Shown: positions 32,977 to 41,319, counted from the stretch's first letter. The stretch is 64,000 nt of DNA from Streptomyces roseicoloratus (GCF_004117935.1 NZ_SDOY01000170.1:124001-188000); one strand, 5' to 3'. Made by a program: numbers and translations. The notes: generated by a model from the sequence alone, not told the origin.

Positions 32977-33790
32977 GCGGCGGTTCTGGCGGCCGCGCGC
33001 GGCGGCCGACGGCGTGTACTACGCGGCCGCCCGGAGCGAGGAGGTCCTGGCCGCCCTGCCCGTCGCCGCGGCGGACCGGGCGGCGGCCGCGGGACTGCCG
33101 CCCTGGCGGGCGGTGGAGCACACGGCCTCGCGCACACTGCTGAGAGCTCTGCTGCGCGAGGTGGACGGAGCCCGCGCCGCCGAAGGAGCCCGCGCCGCCG
33201 GAGCCTTCGTCGACGGAGCCCGCGCCGCCGGTCCCGCCGACGGTCCCGCCGATGAGGTCGGTGGCGGCTCGGAGGGCCCGTACGGCGGGTGCTCAGGGGA
33301 CTGTCCGTGGGGCGGGTGCTCAGGGGAGGGCCCGTACGGCGGGCCGGTCGCCGCACGCCCCGGCGGGCGGCCCTACCTGCCCGGCCGGCCCGGTCTGGGC
33401 GTGAGCCTCTCGCACTCCTCCGGCTGGGTCGCGGCGGCCGTCGGCCGCGGCCGTGACGTCGGCGTCGACGTGCAGGTCCCGGCCGCCGTCGGCGACCGGC
33501 TGCTGCGGTTCTGCTGCGCGCCCGAGGACGCCGACGCGCTGACCGCCATGGCCGAGGAGCGGCGCCGGCGGGAGTTCGCCTGGATCTTCACCGCCCAGGA
33601 GGCCTGCGTGAAGGCCGTCGGCGCCGGCTTCGCCGCGCGGCCCTGGGCCGTTCGGGTGAGCCCCGGGCAGTGCGCCGGTATCTGGCACCGCGCCGGCACG
33701 GGGCGGCCGGTCCGCTGGCGCGCCCCTCGCGAGCGGCAGCCCGTACCGGTCGCCTGCGCCTGGACGGAACGGCCCGAGCCGCCCCCGTAG
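32957..33790 (+). CDS. 4'-phosphopantetheinyl transferase, Sfp type
   Basis: A 277-residue PPTase. Signatures: GVSLSHSSGWVAAAV, the metal-binding DVGVDVQ, and FAWIFTAQEACVKAVG (family FxxxWxxKExxxK, here W-to-I-F-T and K-to-Q changes). It is longer than Sfp because of a roughly 60-residue Gly/Ala-rich insertion between the lobes made of repeats (ARAAEGARAAG, SEGPYGGCSG). The GTG start at 32957 lies inside the MFS gene end. The operon thus has two PPTases, AcpS and Sfp types, suggesting that its two carrier proteins need different priming enzymes, or that one is redundant. A strong terminator follows. Confidence 0.85.
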   Translation: MSRTAPERRFWRPRAAADGVYYAAARSEEVLAALPVAAADRAAAAGLPPWRAVEHTASRTLLRALLREVDGARAAEGARAAGAFVDGARAAGPADGPADEVGGGSEGPYGGCSGDCPWGGCSGEGPYGGPVAARPGGRPYLPGRPGLGVSLSHSSGWVAAAVGRGRDVGVDVQVPAAVGDRLLRFCCAPEDADALTAMAEERRRREFAWIFTAQEACVKAVGAGFAARPWAVRVSPGQCAGIWHRAGTGRPVRWRAPRERQPVPVACAWTERPEPPP

Positions 33791-33813
33791 GCCGAGGTTC
33801 CGCGGGTCCGCCA

Positions 33814-33858
33814 CGAGGCCGGTCGGCCCGCGCGGGACACGCGGGCCGACCGGCCTCG
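33814..33858. terminator. bidirectional terminator closing the biosynthetic cluster
   Basis: A 19-bp perfect inverted repeat (CGAGGCCGGTCGGCCCGCG / its complement) with a 7-nt loop lies between the Sfp gene and the convergent sigma-like gene. There is no T-run, as usual for Streptomyces. Confidence 0.9.
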
Positions 33859-33869
33859 GGCGCGTGCCC

Positions 33870-34694
33870 TCACGGCGGGTCCGGCGGTCCCAGTCGCAGG
33901 CGATCGAGGTGCTGCGGGTCCGCCAGGGCGTCGACGGCCGTGACGCGGTCCTCCAGGACGGTGAACCGGAGCACCGCCTTCGGTGTCCCGTCCGTGGCGG
34001 CCCACAGCAGTCCCGTCGCGCCGTCCACCAGCGCGGGCCTGGCCTCCCGCAACCGCCCGGCGACGCGGTGCGCGACGGCCCGCGCGCCGTGTGCGGGTGT
34101 CGCCCCGTTCCGTACGGCCTCGGAGTCGGCCCGCAGCACCGCGTCCGGGTCGAGGAGCGCGACGAGTGCCTCGGCGTCGTCGGCGCGGGCGGCGGCCAGG
34201 AACGCCGTCACCGCCTGCCGCTGGCGCTCCGGGTCGGGCGCGGGCATCTCCTCCGTGCCCTCCACGCGGCGCCGCGCCCGCGCCGCCAGTTGCCGTACGG
34301 CCGCGGGCGTCCGCTCGACGACCGGGGCGATGTCGTCGTACGGGACGCCGAAGTCCTCGTGCAGGACGAAGGCGATGCGCTCGGAGGGCGTCAGGACGTC
34401 CAGGACGTCGGCGGCCGGAGGCACCGAGGCGTCCAGGGGGTCGCGCACGGCAGGGCGCCGGGACTCGCGCGAGCGCAGCCGGTCCAGGCAGAGGGCGGCG
34501 ACATCGCTCAGCCGTCCCGGATCGGCCGCCGTCCGCAGGACCTCGTCCGCGATCTCGGCGGAGCCGAGCAGGCGCAGCGCGACGGCCCGCATGGGCGCGC
34601 CGCCGGCCGCGCGACCGGGCGTACCGGATCCCGCGCGGTCCTGCGCGGGATCCGTCTCGGCGCGGTGGCTGTCCACGGGGGCGGGTGTGCTCAC
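33870..34694 (-). CDS. ECF41-like sigma factor with SnoaL-like C-domain
   Basis: A 274-residue protein. The sigma-4 region is clear (DVLTPSERIAFVLHEDFGVPYDDIAPVVERTPAAVRQLAARARRR, first part quoted only as guide; HTH about 105-150). It is followed by a SnoaL/NTF2-like domain (about 160-265) and the terminal ADPQHLDRL, which corresponds to the DxxK/H-L tail box of ECF41 proteins. The sigma-2 region is much shorter than usual (MRAVALRLLGSAEIADEVLR then CLDRLRS), without the normal DAEDAVQEAWLR stretch, so core binding or -10 recognition may be altered. The C-domain of ECF41 regulates activity in cis. It lies just beyond the cluster terminator, and a connection to the cluster is unproven. Confidence 0.8.
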   Translation of the reverse strand: MSTPAPVDSHRAETDPAQDRAGSGTPGRAAGGAPMRAVALRLLGSAEIADEVLRTAADPGRLSDVAALCLDRLRSRESRRPAVRDPLDASVPPAADVLDVLTPSERIAFVLHEDFGVPYDDIAPVVERTPAAVRQLAARARRRVEGTEEMPAPDPERQRQAVTAFLAAARADDAEALVALLDPDAVLRADSEAVRNGATPAHGARAVAHRVAGRLREARPALVDGATGLLWAATDGTPKAVLRFTVLEDRVTAVDALADPQHLDRLRLGPPDPP

Positions 34695-34701
34695 GGGGCG
34701 C

Positions 34702-35103
34702 TCAGTCGCCGTGCCCCGGCCCGCCGCTGCCGAAGCCGCCGCTGGAGATGCCGCCCCACTTGCGCTTCTCCTCGCTGGGCGGGTCGGGCGAGGTCTCGGT
34801 CCCGGACGTGCCGCCGTCCTTCAGCTGGTACGGCATGAGCCGGTGCTCGCCGTCGGTCTGCGGCATCTCGGCCGGCCGGCGGTACTCGGACACCTCACCG
34901 GGCGGCCGCTCGGTCTCGGGACGGTGCGGCTGCTCCTCCGGCTCCGGAGGAGGGAGCTCCTTGTTCTTGACCCGTATGCCGAGAACGAAGGCGCCGATGA
35001 GGACGGCCACCACGATCAGACCGCCGAGCACCTGGGCGAGCCCGGACTGCCACACACCGGCCGCCGTGGTGACCTGGGCAGACTCCACGAGGTAAGTGTT
35101 CAT
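34702..35103 (-). CDS. DUF6479-type single-helix membrane protein
   Basis: A 133-residue protein starting at ATG 35103 (a TTG two codons upstream is possible). One membrane helix (VLGGLIVVAVLIGAFVLGI, about 26-45) is followed by a charged, Pro/Glu-rich cytoplasmic tail ending GGISSGGFGSGGPGHGD. The shape matches the Streptomyces family DUF6479 as I remember it. Function is unknown. It is divergent from the sigma factor at 35293 and 7 bp upstream of the ECF41-like gene, with which it may be co-transcribed. Confidence 0.7.
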   Translation of the reverse strand: MNTYLVESAQVTTAAGVWQSGLAQVLGGLIVVAVLIGAFVLGIRVKNKELPPPEPEEQPHRPETERPPGEVSEYRRPAEMPQTDGEHRLMPYQLKDGGTSGTETSPDPPSEEKRKWGGISSGGFGSGGPGHGD

Positions 35104-35292
35104 ACTCAAGCATTACCCCGTTTCGCCCGAATTGTTCCTGTCCTCTCCCGTTTCGCTTCGCGGGCCCGGCTGTCCGCGGAAGGGCGGGCCCGGCTGTCCG
35201 TGGAAGGGAGGGTGAAACATTTCCCCGGGGGCGTCGCGTCATGGAGGTGTACCCAGCAAGACGGACTCGTGACAGCGACGGAGGGGAGGGAC

Positions 35293-35802
35293 ATGAGAAC
35301 GTCCCGCGCGGACGAGTTCCTGGAGTTCGCCTCGGCGAGATCGGGGCATCTGTTCCGCTCGGCGTGCCTGTTGACCAGCGGCGACACCCATCTCGCCGAG
35401 GACCTGGTGCAGGAGACGCTGGGGCGGATGTACGCGGTGTGGGGCCGCATGGCCCGGGTCGGCAACCCGGCCGGCTACGCCCAGTCCGTGCTCGTACGGA
35501 CCTTCCTCAGCCACCGGAGACGCCGCTCGGCCACCGAGCGCCCCCTCGGCGAGCTGCCCGACCACGCCCCCGACACCGGCGAGGACCCGGCCCTGCGCAT
35601 CGCCCTCCTCGACGCCCTGGCCGGGCTCGCGCCCAAGGACCGGGCGGTGGTGGTGCTGCGGTACTGGGAGGACCGCAGCATCGAGGAGACCGCGGACGTG
35701 ATGAACACCAGCTCCGCGGCCGTGCGCACCCGGAGCACGCGGGCGCTGGCCGCCCTGCGGAAGCGGCTCGGCGGCAGCATCAACGAGTTCGCGGCCCGCT
35801 GA
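35293..35802 (+). CDS. SigE-family ECF RNA polymerase sigma factor
   Basis: A 169-residue sigma factor with regions 2 (AEDLVQETLGRMYAVWGRM) and 4 (LDALAGLAPKDRAVVVLRYWEDRSIEETADVMNTSSAAVRTRSTRAL in outline). No extra domain is present. GAGGGAGGGAC provides a strong ribosome site before ATG 35293. The following gene encodes a membrane protein, likely its partner, as in many SigE-type pairs in Streptomyces. The upstream region carries GGTGAAACA, which may be an autoregulated -35, not proven. Confidence 0.88.
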   Translation: MRTSRADEFLEFASARSGHLFRSACLLTSGDTHLAEDLVQETLGRMYAVWGRMARVGNPAGYAQSVLVRTFLSHRRRRSATERPLGELPDHAPDTGEDPALRIALLDALAGLAPKDRAVVVLRYWEDRSIEETADVMNTSSAAVRTRSTRALAALRKRLGGSINEFAAR

Positions 35803-35967
35803 ACAGGCGGCCGGGTGATCCGCGGCCCGCTGGTCCGAAGGCCCGCTGGTCCGCCACCCGTTGGTCCGAAGGTCCGCTGCATCCCGCACCCCGCACCCCA
35901 CACTCCGCACCCCACACCCCACACCCCACACTTCTCTGTCCCCCTGACCCGGAACGGTGATCCCGCC
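35803..35967. repeat. repeats between sigma factor and membrane partner
   Basis: The sigma gene ends GCGGCCCGCTGA. Just downstream come GCGGCCCGCTGGTCCG, GGCCCGCTGGTCCG and GTTGGTCCGAAGGTCCGCTG, near-copies of that gene end. Then at 35881-35930 a C-rich run of CCGCACCCCACA-type repeats. No gene is seen. Confidence 0.8.
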
Positions 35968-37251
35968 ATGTCTCAGCACGGAGAGCACGACCAGACGAAC
36001 GGATGGTTCGAGGAGGAACTGGGCGCGGTCCTGCGCCGCACCGGCGAGGGCTTCTCCGTCGACGACCGCCGCGAGCTCGTCGACGGAGGCCTCGTCCGAG
36101 GCCGCCGCCGGCTGCTGCGCCGCCGCGTCGCCACCGTCGGCGGCGCGCTCGCGCTCGCCGGGATCGGCGTGGGCGGCGTGTACGGCGGCTCGGTGCTCGG
36201 CGCGCCAGGCGCCACCGAGCAGGCCTCGGTCGCCGGACCCGCGCCGACGGCCCGGCCGCAGGACACGGGCATGGCGGAGATCCCGGTCGCCGACCTCGCC
36301 GCCGTCCTCAAGGCCGCCACACCGGCCGGCGCGTGGCAGATCGACGGCCTCGGCGGCGTCGGCCAGAGCGTGCTCGGCGTCTACGACGACGGCAAGGGCA
36401 AGGCGGCCGTCTCCGTCGGCCTCTACCGCGCCGGCACCACGCGGGAGTCCGGCATCGGCCAGGTCACCTGCCCGGACAGGACGGCCGTCCCGTACGACGC
36501 CTGCACCAGCGAGCGGCTGCCGGGCGGCGACCGGCTCATGGTCCTCCAGGGCTACGAGTACCCGGACAAGCGCGAGGAGACCAAGAACTGGCGGGCGGTG
36601 CTGCTCACCAAGGACGGCTTCCTCGTCGATGCGAGCGAGTACAACGCGCCGAGCGAGAAGGGCTCCGCGATCACCCGCGAGGACCCGCCGTTCGACCCGG
36701 CGCAGCTGAAGGCCCTGGTCACGGCCGAGGGCTGGCGTCCGCTGCTGCGGCAGATCCCGGTGCTCGAGCCCGTCAAGACCAGGCCGGGCGCCTCGCACGG
36801 CACGTCGGCGCCGCAGCACGGCCCCGACGTCGGGGAGACCCTGCGCTCGCTGCTGCCCTCCGGCAAGGGCCTGAAGGTCGTCGAGAAGAGCGGCGACTCC
36901 ACGGGCGGCTACGTCGTCGTCGACGACGGCACGGGCAAGAGCCTCATCGGCATCAACGTCCAGCCGGACATGAACCGGGTCCGCGACGATCTCTTCGGCA
37001 GCGGTGAGGTCACCACCCTGCCCGACGGCACCGTCGTGAAGCTGGAGAAGCGCCCGGGCGAGAAGGGCGGCGCGGGCGTCGTCTGGTGGAGCGCCGACAC
37101 CATGAGCCAGGACGGCTTCCGGGTCGTCGTCTCCGCCTTCAACTCCGGTGCCCAGCACGAGAGCGCCACCCGCGCCGAGCCGGCGCTGACGACGGAGGAG
37201 CTGAAGACGATCGCGCTCAGCCCGAAGTGGCGGGAGCGGGCGACGCGGTAG
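35968..37251 (+). CDS. single-pass membrane protein paired with SigE-family factor
   Basis: A 427-residue protein. A cytoplasmic N-terminus of about 50 residues (WFEEELGAVLRRTGEGFSVDDRRELV) precedes a basic stretch and one membrane helix (VATVGGALALAGIGVGGVYGGSVL, about 53-76), then a large extracellular domain with repeated DG-turns and KxxL segments. This layout is common for proteins encoded after SigE-family genes and fits a membrane-bound sigma regulator or sensor. No zinc motif of ZAS anti-sigma factors is visible, so the anti-sigma role is inference from position only. Confidence 0.75.
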   Translation: MSQHGEHDQTNGWFEEELGAVLRRTGEGFSVDDRRELVDGGLVRGRRRLLRRRVATVGGALALAGIGVGGVYGGSVLGAPGATEQASVAGPAPTARPQDTGMAEIPVADLAAVLKAATPAGAWQIDGLGGVGQSVLGVYDDGKGKAAVSVGLYRAGTTRESGIGQVTCPDRTAVPYDACTSERLPGGDRLMVLQGYEYPDKREETKNWRAVLLTKDGFLVDASEYNAPSEKGSAITREDPPFDPAQLKALVTAEGWRPLLRQIPVLEPVKTRPGASHGTSAPQHGPDVGETLRSLLPSGKGLKVVEKSGDSTGGYVVVDDGTGKSLIGINVQPDMNRVRDDLFGSGEVTTLPDGTVVKLEKRPGEKGGAGVVWWSADTMSQDGFRVVVSAFNSGAQHESATRAEPALTTEELKTIALSPKWRERATR

Positions 37252-37583
37252 CGCGAGGCGCACCACGCGACGAGCACCAGGTACGGGGTTCGTACCCCGG
37301 GGGAGGCCCGGACCCCGGGGAGGCCCGGACCGCGGGGAGGCCCGGACCGCACCGCTCGCGCCCGCGAGACGCGGGCCGCGGCCTCGCACCGCACCGCACC
37401 GCTCGAGCCTCGGGCCGTGCCTCGGACGGGCACGGTGCCTCGGGCCCGCGCCTCGGGCCGCGCGCACCCCTCGGACCATGCGCCGGACCGCGCACCGCAC
37501 CGCACCTCGGCCCGTGCCGTGGACCGCGCCCGCGCGGAGCGCCTCCGGGCCTCGGCCCCGGGCCGTGCCCCGCCTCCGCGCCT
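37252..37583. other. 332-bp low-complexity convergent spacer
   Basis: No gene. 37300-37350 holds three copies of an 18-bp unit GGGGAGGCCCGGACC(CC/GC). 37370-37560 is an irregular series of CTCGGGCC, CGCACCGCACCG and GGGCCGTGCC repeats. No clear hairpin terminator could be separated from the repeats. Confidence 0.7.
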
Positions 37584-39329
37584 CTACTTCGCGTCGGCGT
37601 ACCGCTCCACCGTCGCCGTCGTGAACGGGAACCGTACCGGCGTGTCCCCGAAGGCGATCCTGCCCGCCTCGTCGGCCGCCGCCCCGATCGCCTCCGTCAC
37701 CGCCCCGGCCTCCTCCGCCGGGCAGTGCACGATCACCTCGTCGTGCTGGAAGAACACCAGCTCGGCCCGCATCCCGGCGGTGGCCCGTCGCAGTGCCGCC
37801 AGCATCAGCAGGGCCCAGTCGGCGGCGCTGCCCTGGACGACGAAGTTGCGGGTGAACCGGCCGCGGGCGCGGGCGTCGCTCGACGCGTACCCGGGGACGT
37901 AACCCTCGGAGCCCTGCGGTCCTCCCGGGCCTCCGGCGTCTCCCGGGCCTCCCGCCCCGGGCGGGCCGTCCTGCGGGATGCCCGCCTCGCCGTCCTCGTC
38001 CGCGCCCGCCGCGCGCGGGCTGGTCCGGCCGAGCCAGGTGCGGACCAGCCGGCCCTCCTCACCGGCCTTCGCCGCCTCGTCCACGTACGCCACCGCGCGC
38101 GGGAAGCGGCGGCGCAGGGCGGCCAGGTTCTTCAGGCCGTCGCCGCTGGTCTGCCCGTAGATCGCGCCGAGCAGCGCCAGCTTGGCGTGGGCGCGGTCGC
38201 CGGAGAAGGCCCGGTCGGACAGGCGGGTGTAGAGGTCGTCGGGGTGCCCGGCAACCTCCATCAGACCCGGATCGCGGGAGATCGCGGCGAGCACCCGCGG
38301 CTCCATCTGGTCGGCGTCGGCCACGACGAGGCGCCAGCCCTCGTCGGCGACCACGGCCTTCCGGATGACCTTCGGGATCTGCAGCGCCCCGCCGCCGTTG
38401 GTGGTCCAGCGGCCGCTGACCGTTCCGCCCGGCAGGTACTCCGGGCGGAAGCGGCCGTCGCGCACCCAGTCGGCCAGCCAGGACCAGCCGTGCGCGGTCC
38501 AGATCCGGTACAGCCTCTTGTACTCGACGAGCGGCGCGACCGCCGGGTGGTCGATATCCTCCAGCTCCCAGCGGCGGGTCGACCGCACCCGGATCCCGGC
38601 CTGCGCGAAGGCCTTCAGCACGTCGGCGGGCAGGTCGGGGCGCACCCGGCGGCCGAACGCCGCCGACACCTCGTCGGCCAGCTCCGCGAGCCGGCGCGGC
38701 TCGCCGCCGCCCGCGTACCGCTCGCCGAGGAGTTCCCGCAGCAGCTCGCGGTGGACGTCCGCCCGCCAGGGCAGCCCGGCCCGGTGCATCTCGGCAGCGA
38801 CCAGCATGCCCGCCGACTCGGCCGCGGTGAGCAGCCGCATCCGGCCCGGGTGCTCGGCCCGCTCGTGCCGGCGCTGCTGCTCCGCGTACACCCGGAGCAG
38901 GGCGTCGAAGGGCGGCGCGGCGGCGGTCGTGGTCGCCGCCGGTTCGAAGAGGGAATCCTGCGCGGTCGGCTCCGCCGCCCGGAGCGGCGGGTCGGGCGGC
39001 ACCGGCGCGTTCCGCATCCGGGCCCAGGCGGCCGCGGCGGACCGGGGCTCGCCGAGCCGGCCCTCGTGGCCGAGGAGGAGCTGCTCGGCGTCCTCCACGT
39101 CGTAGCACCGCTCGACGCGCACGCCGGCGGCGAGCAGCCGCGGGTACACCTCGGCGGTCGACCGCCACACCCAGCGCTCGACGTCCGGACGCGAGCGGAC
39201 CGCCGCCACCAGGTCCGGCTCGCGCAGCACCTCGCCGGCGGGCAGCCCGTCGGGACCGAGCGCGACGAGCAGCGCCCCGTCCCCGCCCGGCTCGGGCGCG
39301 AGCGCCCACCGGCCACGGCATTCGTTCAC
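37584..39329 (-). CDS. DNA polymerase I-family 3'-5' exonuclease/polymerase
   Basis: A 581-residue family A polymerase, smaller than PolA and lacking the 5' nuclease. Polymerase motif A is VVADADQMEPRVLAAISRDP, motif B RAHAKLALLGAIYGQTSGDG, and motif C FFQHDEVIVHCP. The metal-binding acids (Asp in motif A, HDE in motif C) are intact, and VSGRWTTNGGGALQIPK is the thumb/palm substrate loop. The N-terminal third is a degenerate exonuclease-like fold. A Gly/Pro/Asp-rich insertion (AGGPGDAGGPGGP) lies between motifs B and C. The GTG at 39329 was chosen because conserved protein begins there and a longer frame is repeat-derived. It probably acts in repair or gap filling. It is a second family A polymerase besides the replicative repair PolA expected elsewhere. 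Confidence 0.88.
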   Translation of the reverse strand: MNECRGRWALAPEPGGDGALLVALGPDGLPAGEVLREPDLVAAVRSRPDVERWVWRSTAEVYPRLLAAGVRVERCYDVEDAEQLLLGHEGRLGEPRSAAAAWARMRNAPVPPDPPLRAAEPTAQDSLFEPAATTTAAAPPFDALLRVYAEQQRRHERAEHPGRMRLLTAAESAGMLVAAEMHRAGLPWRADVHRELLRELLGERYAGGGEPRRLAELADEVSAAFGRRVRPDLPADVLKAFAQAGIRVRSTRRWELEDIDHPAVAPLVEYKRLYRIWTAHGWSWLADWVRDGRFRPEYLPGGTVSGRWTTNGGGALQIPKVIRKAVVADEGWRLVVADADQMEPRVLAAISRDPGLMEVAGHPDDLYTRLSDRAFSGDRAHAKLALLGAIYGQTSGDGLKNLAALRRRFPRAVAYVDEAAKAGEEGRLVRTWLGRTSPRAAGADEDGEAGIPQDGPPGAGGPGDAGGPGGPQGSEGYVPGYASSDARARGRFTRNFVVQGSAADWALLMLAALRRATAGMRAELVFFQHDEVIVHCPAEEAGAVTEAIGAAADEAGRIAFGDTPVRFPFTTATVERYADAK

Positions 39330-39620
39330 GGGTGCGAGTCTGGCACCCGCCACTGACAATCGGGCGATTGGCCGATTGTGTCCGCCTTTCGGCGGCTGCC
39401 CGAGCCGGGTGCGTCCACGGCTGCGCGTTCGTCCACGGCTGCGCATGCGTCCGCCCGGGCCGGTGCGTCCGTCCGGGCCGGGTGCGTCCGTGCGGGCCGG
39501 GTGCGTCCGTCCGGGGCGGGAACGTCCGCCCGAACCGTGTACGTCCACGGCCGGGTACGTCCCGTCCGGGGCGGGAACGTCCACGGCCGCGTGCGTCCGC
39601 CCGGGCCGCGTGCGGTCCGC
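39330..39620. other. 291-bp spacer with GTGCGTCCG repeats
   Basis: No gene. The 39407-39610 interval contains imperfect 20-25 bp repeats of CGGGCCGGGTGCGTCCGT and CGTCCACGGCTGCGCGT. The promoter of the polymerase gene (minus strand) must lie within it or the AT-richer 39345-39385 segment (CACTGACAATCGGGCGATTGG). Confidence 0.65.
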
Positions 39621-40892
39621 CTACGCCGCCTTGTGGAACAGTGCCGCCGCCTCGCCCCGTGACCCGACGCCCAGCTTGTTCAGGATGTTGGCGACGTGGA
39701 ACTTCACCGTGGACTCGCTGATGTGCAGCTCCTGCGCGATCTGCCGGTTGCGGTGGCCGAGCGCCAGGTGCGTCAGGACCTCCACCTCGCGCTCCCCGAG
39801 CCCGCTCAGCGGGTCGAGCGCGCCGACCGGAGCCTCCGGCGTGGCGAGCGGGACGACAGCCGTCATCGTCGTCCCCCAGCCCGGCACCGCGTCCATCTCC
39901 ATGCGGCCGCCCAGCACCTCCAGGCGGTCGGGGACGCTGCCGGCGCCCATCGGGCAGGCGTCGAGCCGGCCCGGGCCGTCGTCGCGCACCGTGGCGCGCA
40001 GCTCGTGCTCGGTCAGCCGCCAGCCGACGTGCACCCGGCTGACCGACTTCTGCTCCAGCACCACCAGGAGCAGCTCCCGGACGATCGCCCGGGTGCCGTG
40101 CGCCACGTCCCCGGGCAGGCCGCGGGTGGCGTCCGGACCTTCCGGCGGGCCGAGTTCGAGCCGTACGGGACTGTGCCGCAGCATCGGGCGCAGGACGTCC
40201 GAGAGCCGGTTGAAGGCCTCGAAGGCCGGTTCCTCGGCGATCGTCCTGTCCCGGTCCGACGCGGCCCGCAGTTCGATCAGCGCCGACACCGCGAGCTCGG
40301 TCGCCGTCGCCCGCGCGGCGGAGTCGTCCAGGGAACGGCTGCGCAGCACGCCGAGCAGCCCGGAGAGGGCCGCCGCGTGCGCGGTGCCCAGCTCGGCCGT
40401 GACCCGCGCCCGGGTGTCGGCCGCGGCCCGCGAACGCGCGAGCGCGCCCGGCAGCGCCTCGCGCGCGAACCGGTCGAAATGGCTGGTGACCAGGTCCCAC
40501 AGGAGCTGCGCGATGCCCAGCTCCGGCGCGTCCGCCGGTACGGCGTCGTCCTCCCGTACGAGGACGAGGACCGAGCCGCGGGCGGTGGCGTCACTGCGTA
40601 CCGCGACCACCTCACGCGCCGCCCCGCCGACGACGGCCCGGCCCTGCCAGGGCCGCCCGGGCACGCCCTCGGCGAGCAGCGGGGCCAGCTCGGCGGAGGT
40701 GATCGGCAGCACGGGCGCGTCGACGTCGGTCCGCTTGAAGGGCGAGTGGGCGCAGTGCGTGGACAGCTCGACGGCGACCCGGTGCGGGATCAGCTCGTCG
40801 AGTACCTCGGACAGGCGCGGGAGGATCGCGCCCAGCGGCTGCCGGATGATGTCGTGGGCGGCCAACAGGGCGCCGGTCGCGGTGAGTTCCAT
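39621..40892 (-). CDS. histidine-kinase-like ATPase fused to LuxR HTH
   Basis: A 423-residue regulator. Residues about 20-140 form a GAF-like sensor. The middle (about 150-240) looks like a DesK/NarX-type dimerisation helix pair, but without the usual His-Asp phospho-acceptor motif. Residues about 255-345 hold an ATPase box (RDDGPGRLD, RLEVLGGRMEMDAVPGWGTTM). The C-terminus is a NarL-type HTH (GLGEREVEVLTHLALGHRNRQIAQELHISESTVKFHVANIL in outline, about 360-420). Kinase-like and DNA-binding parts in one chain without a receiver is unusual but recurrent in actinobacteria. ATG 40892 begins the conserved part. It is divergent from the oxidoreductase at 41349 and a candidate regulator of it through the 19-bp array. 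Confidence 0.8.
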   Translation of the reverse strand: MELTATGALLAAHDIIRQPLGAILPRLSEVLDELIPHRVAVELSTHCAHSPFKRTDVDAPVLPITSAELAPLLAEGVPGRPWQGRAVVGGAAREVVAVRSDATARGSVLVLVREDDAVPADAPELGIAQLLWDLVTSHFDRFAREALPGALARSRAAADTRARVTAELGTAHAAALSGLLGVLRSRSLDDSAARATATELAVSALIELRAASDRDRTIAEEPAFEAFNRLSDVLRPMLRHSPVRLELGPPEGPDATRGLPGDVAHGTRAIVRELLLVVLEQKSVSRVHVGWRLTEHELRATVRDDGPGRLDACPMGAGSVPDRLEVLGGRMEMDAVPGWGTTMTAVVPLATPEAPVGALDPLSGLGEREVEVLTHLALGHRNRQIAQELHISESTVKFHVANILNKLGVGSRGEAAALFHKAA

Positions 40893-41014
40893 GGTCGTCG
40901 AGCGTACGGACGCGGGCGCCCGGGCGCCTGTCCTTTCGGCCGGGTACGACTGGCCGTTCTGCGGGCGGGGCGAGGGGGGCGCCGGCTGCAGGCTGGTGAT
41001 CGACCGGAACGGCC

Positions 41015-41319
41015 GGTCACGAAATCGGAGCACTGGTCACGGATCGGAGTACCGGTCGCCGACTTGAGCATCGGTCATGGATCGGAGCGCCGGTGACCGA
41101 TCGGAGCGCTGATCACCGACAGGAGCACCGATTACCGACCCGAGCGTCGGTCACGGATCGGAGCACTGGTCACGGATCGGGGCACTGGTCACCGACCCGA
41201 GCACGGGTCACCGAGCGGAGCACCGGTCACCGACCCGAGCACTGGTCACCGAGCGGAGCACCGGTCACGGATCGGAGCACCGGTCACGGATCGGGGCACT
41301 GGTCACCGAGCGGAGCACC
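41015..41319. repeat. 16-copy 19-bp tandem array in a divergent promoter region
   Basis: Sixteen head-to-tail units with consensus GGTCACSGATCGGAGCACC (first copy 20 bp, all others 19 bp). Units differ at up to five positions, most at SGA(T/C)CGG. Each junction makes ACCGGTCA. There are no unique spacers, so it is not CRISPR. The array ends 29 bp before the oxidoreductase ATG, with the ribosome site AGGGGGA between. Confidence 0.95.

Noticed and set aside
37086..39356. 756-codon plus-strand frame opposite the DNA polymerase gene
   Set aside because: The minus strand carries intact family A polymerase motifs; the plus frame has none.
41015..41319. CRISPR array
   Set aside because: Units are contiguous with no unique spacers and no cas genes are present.
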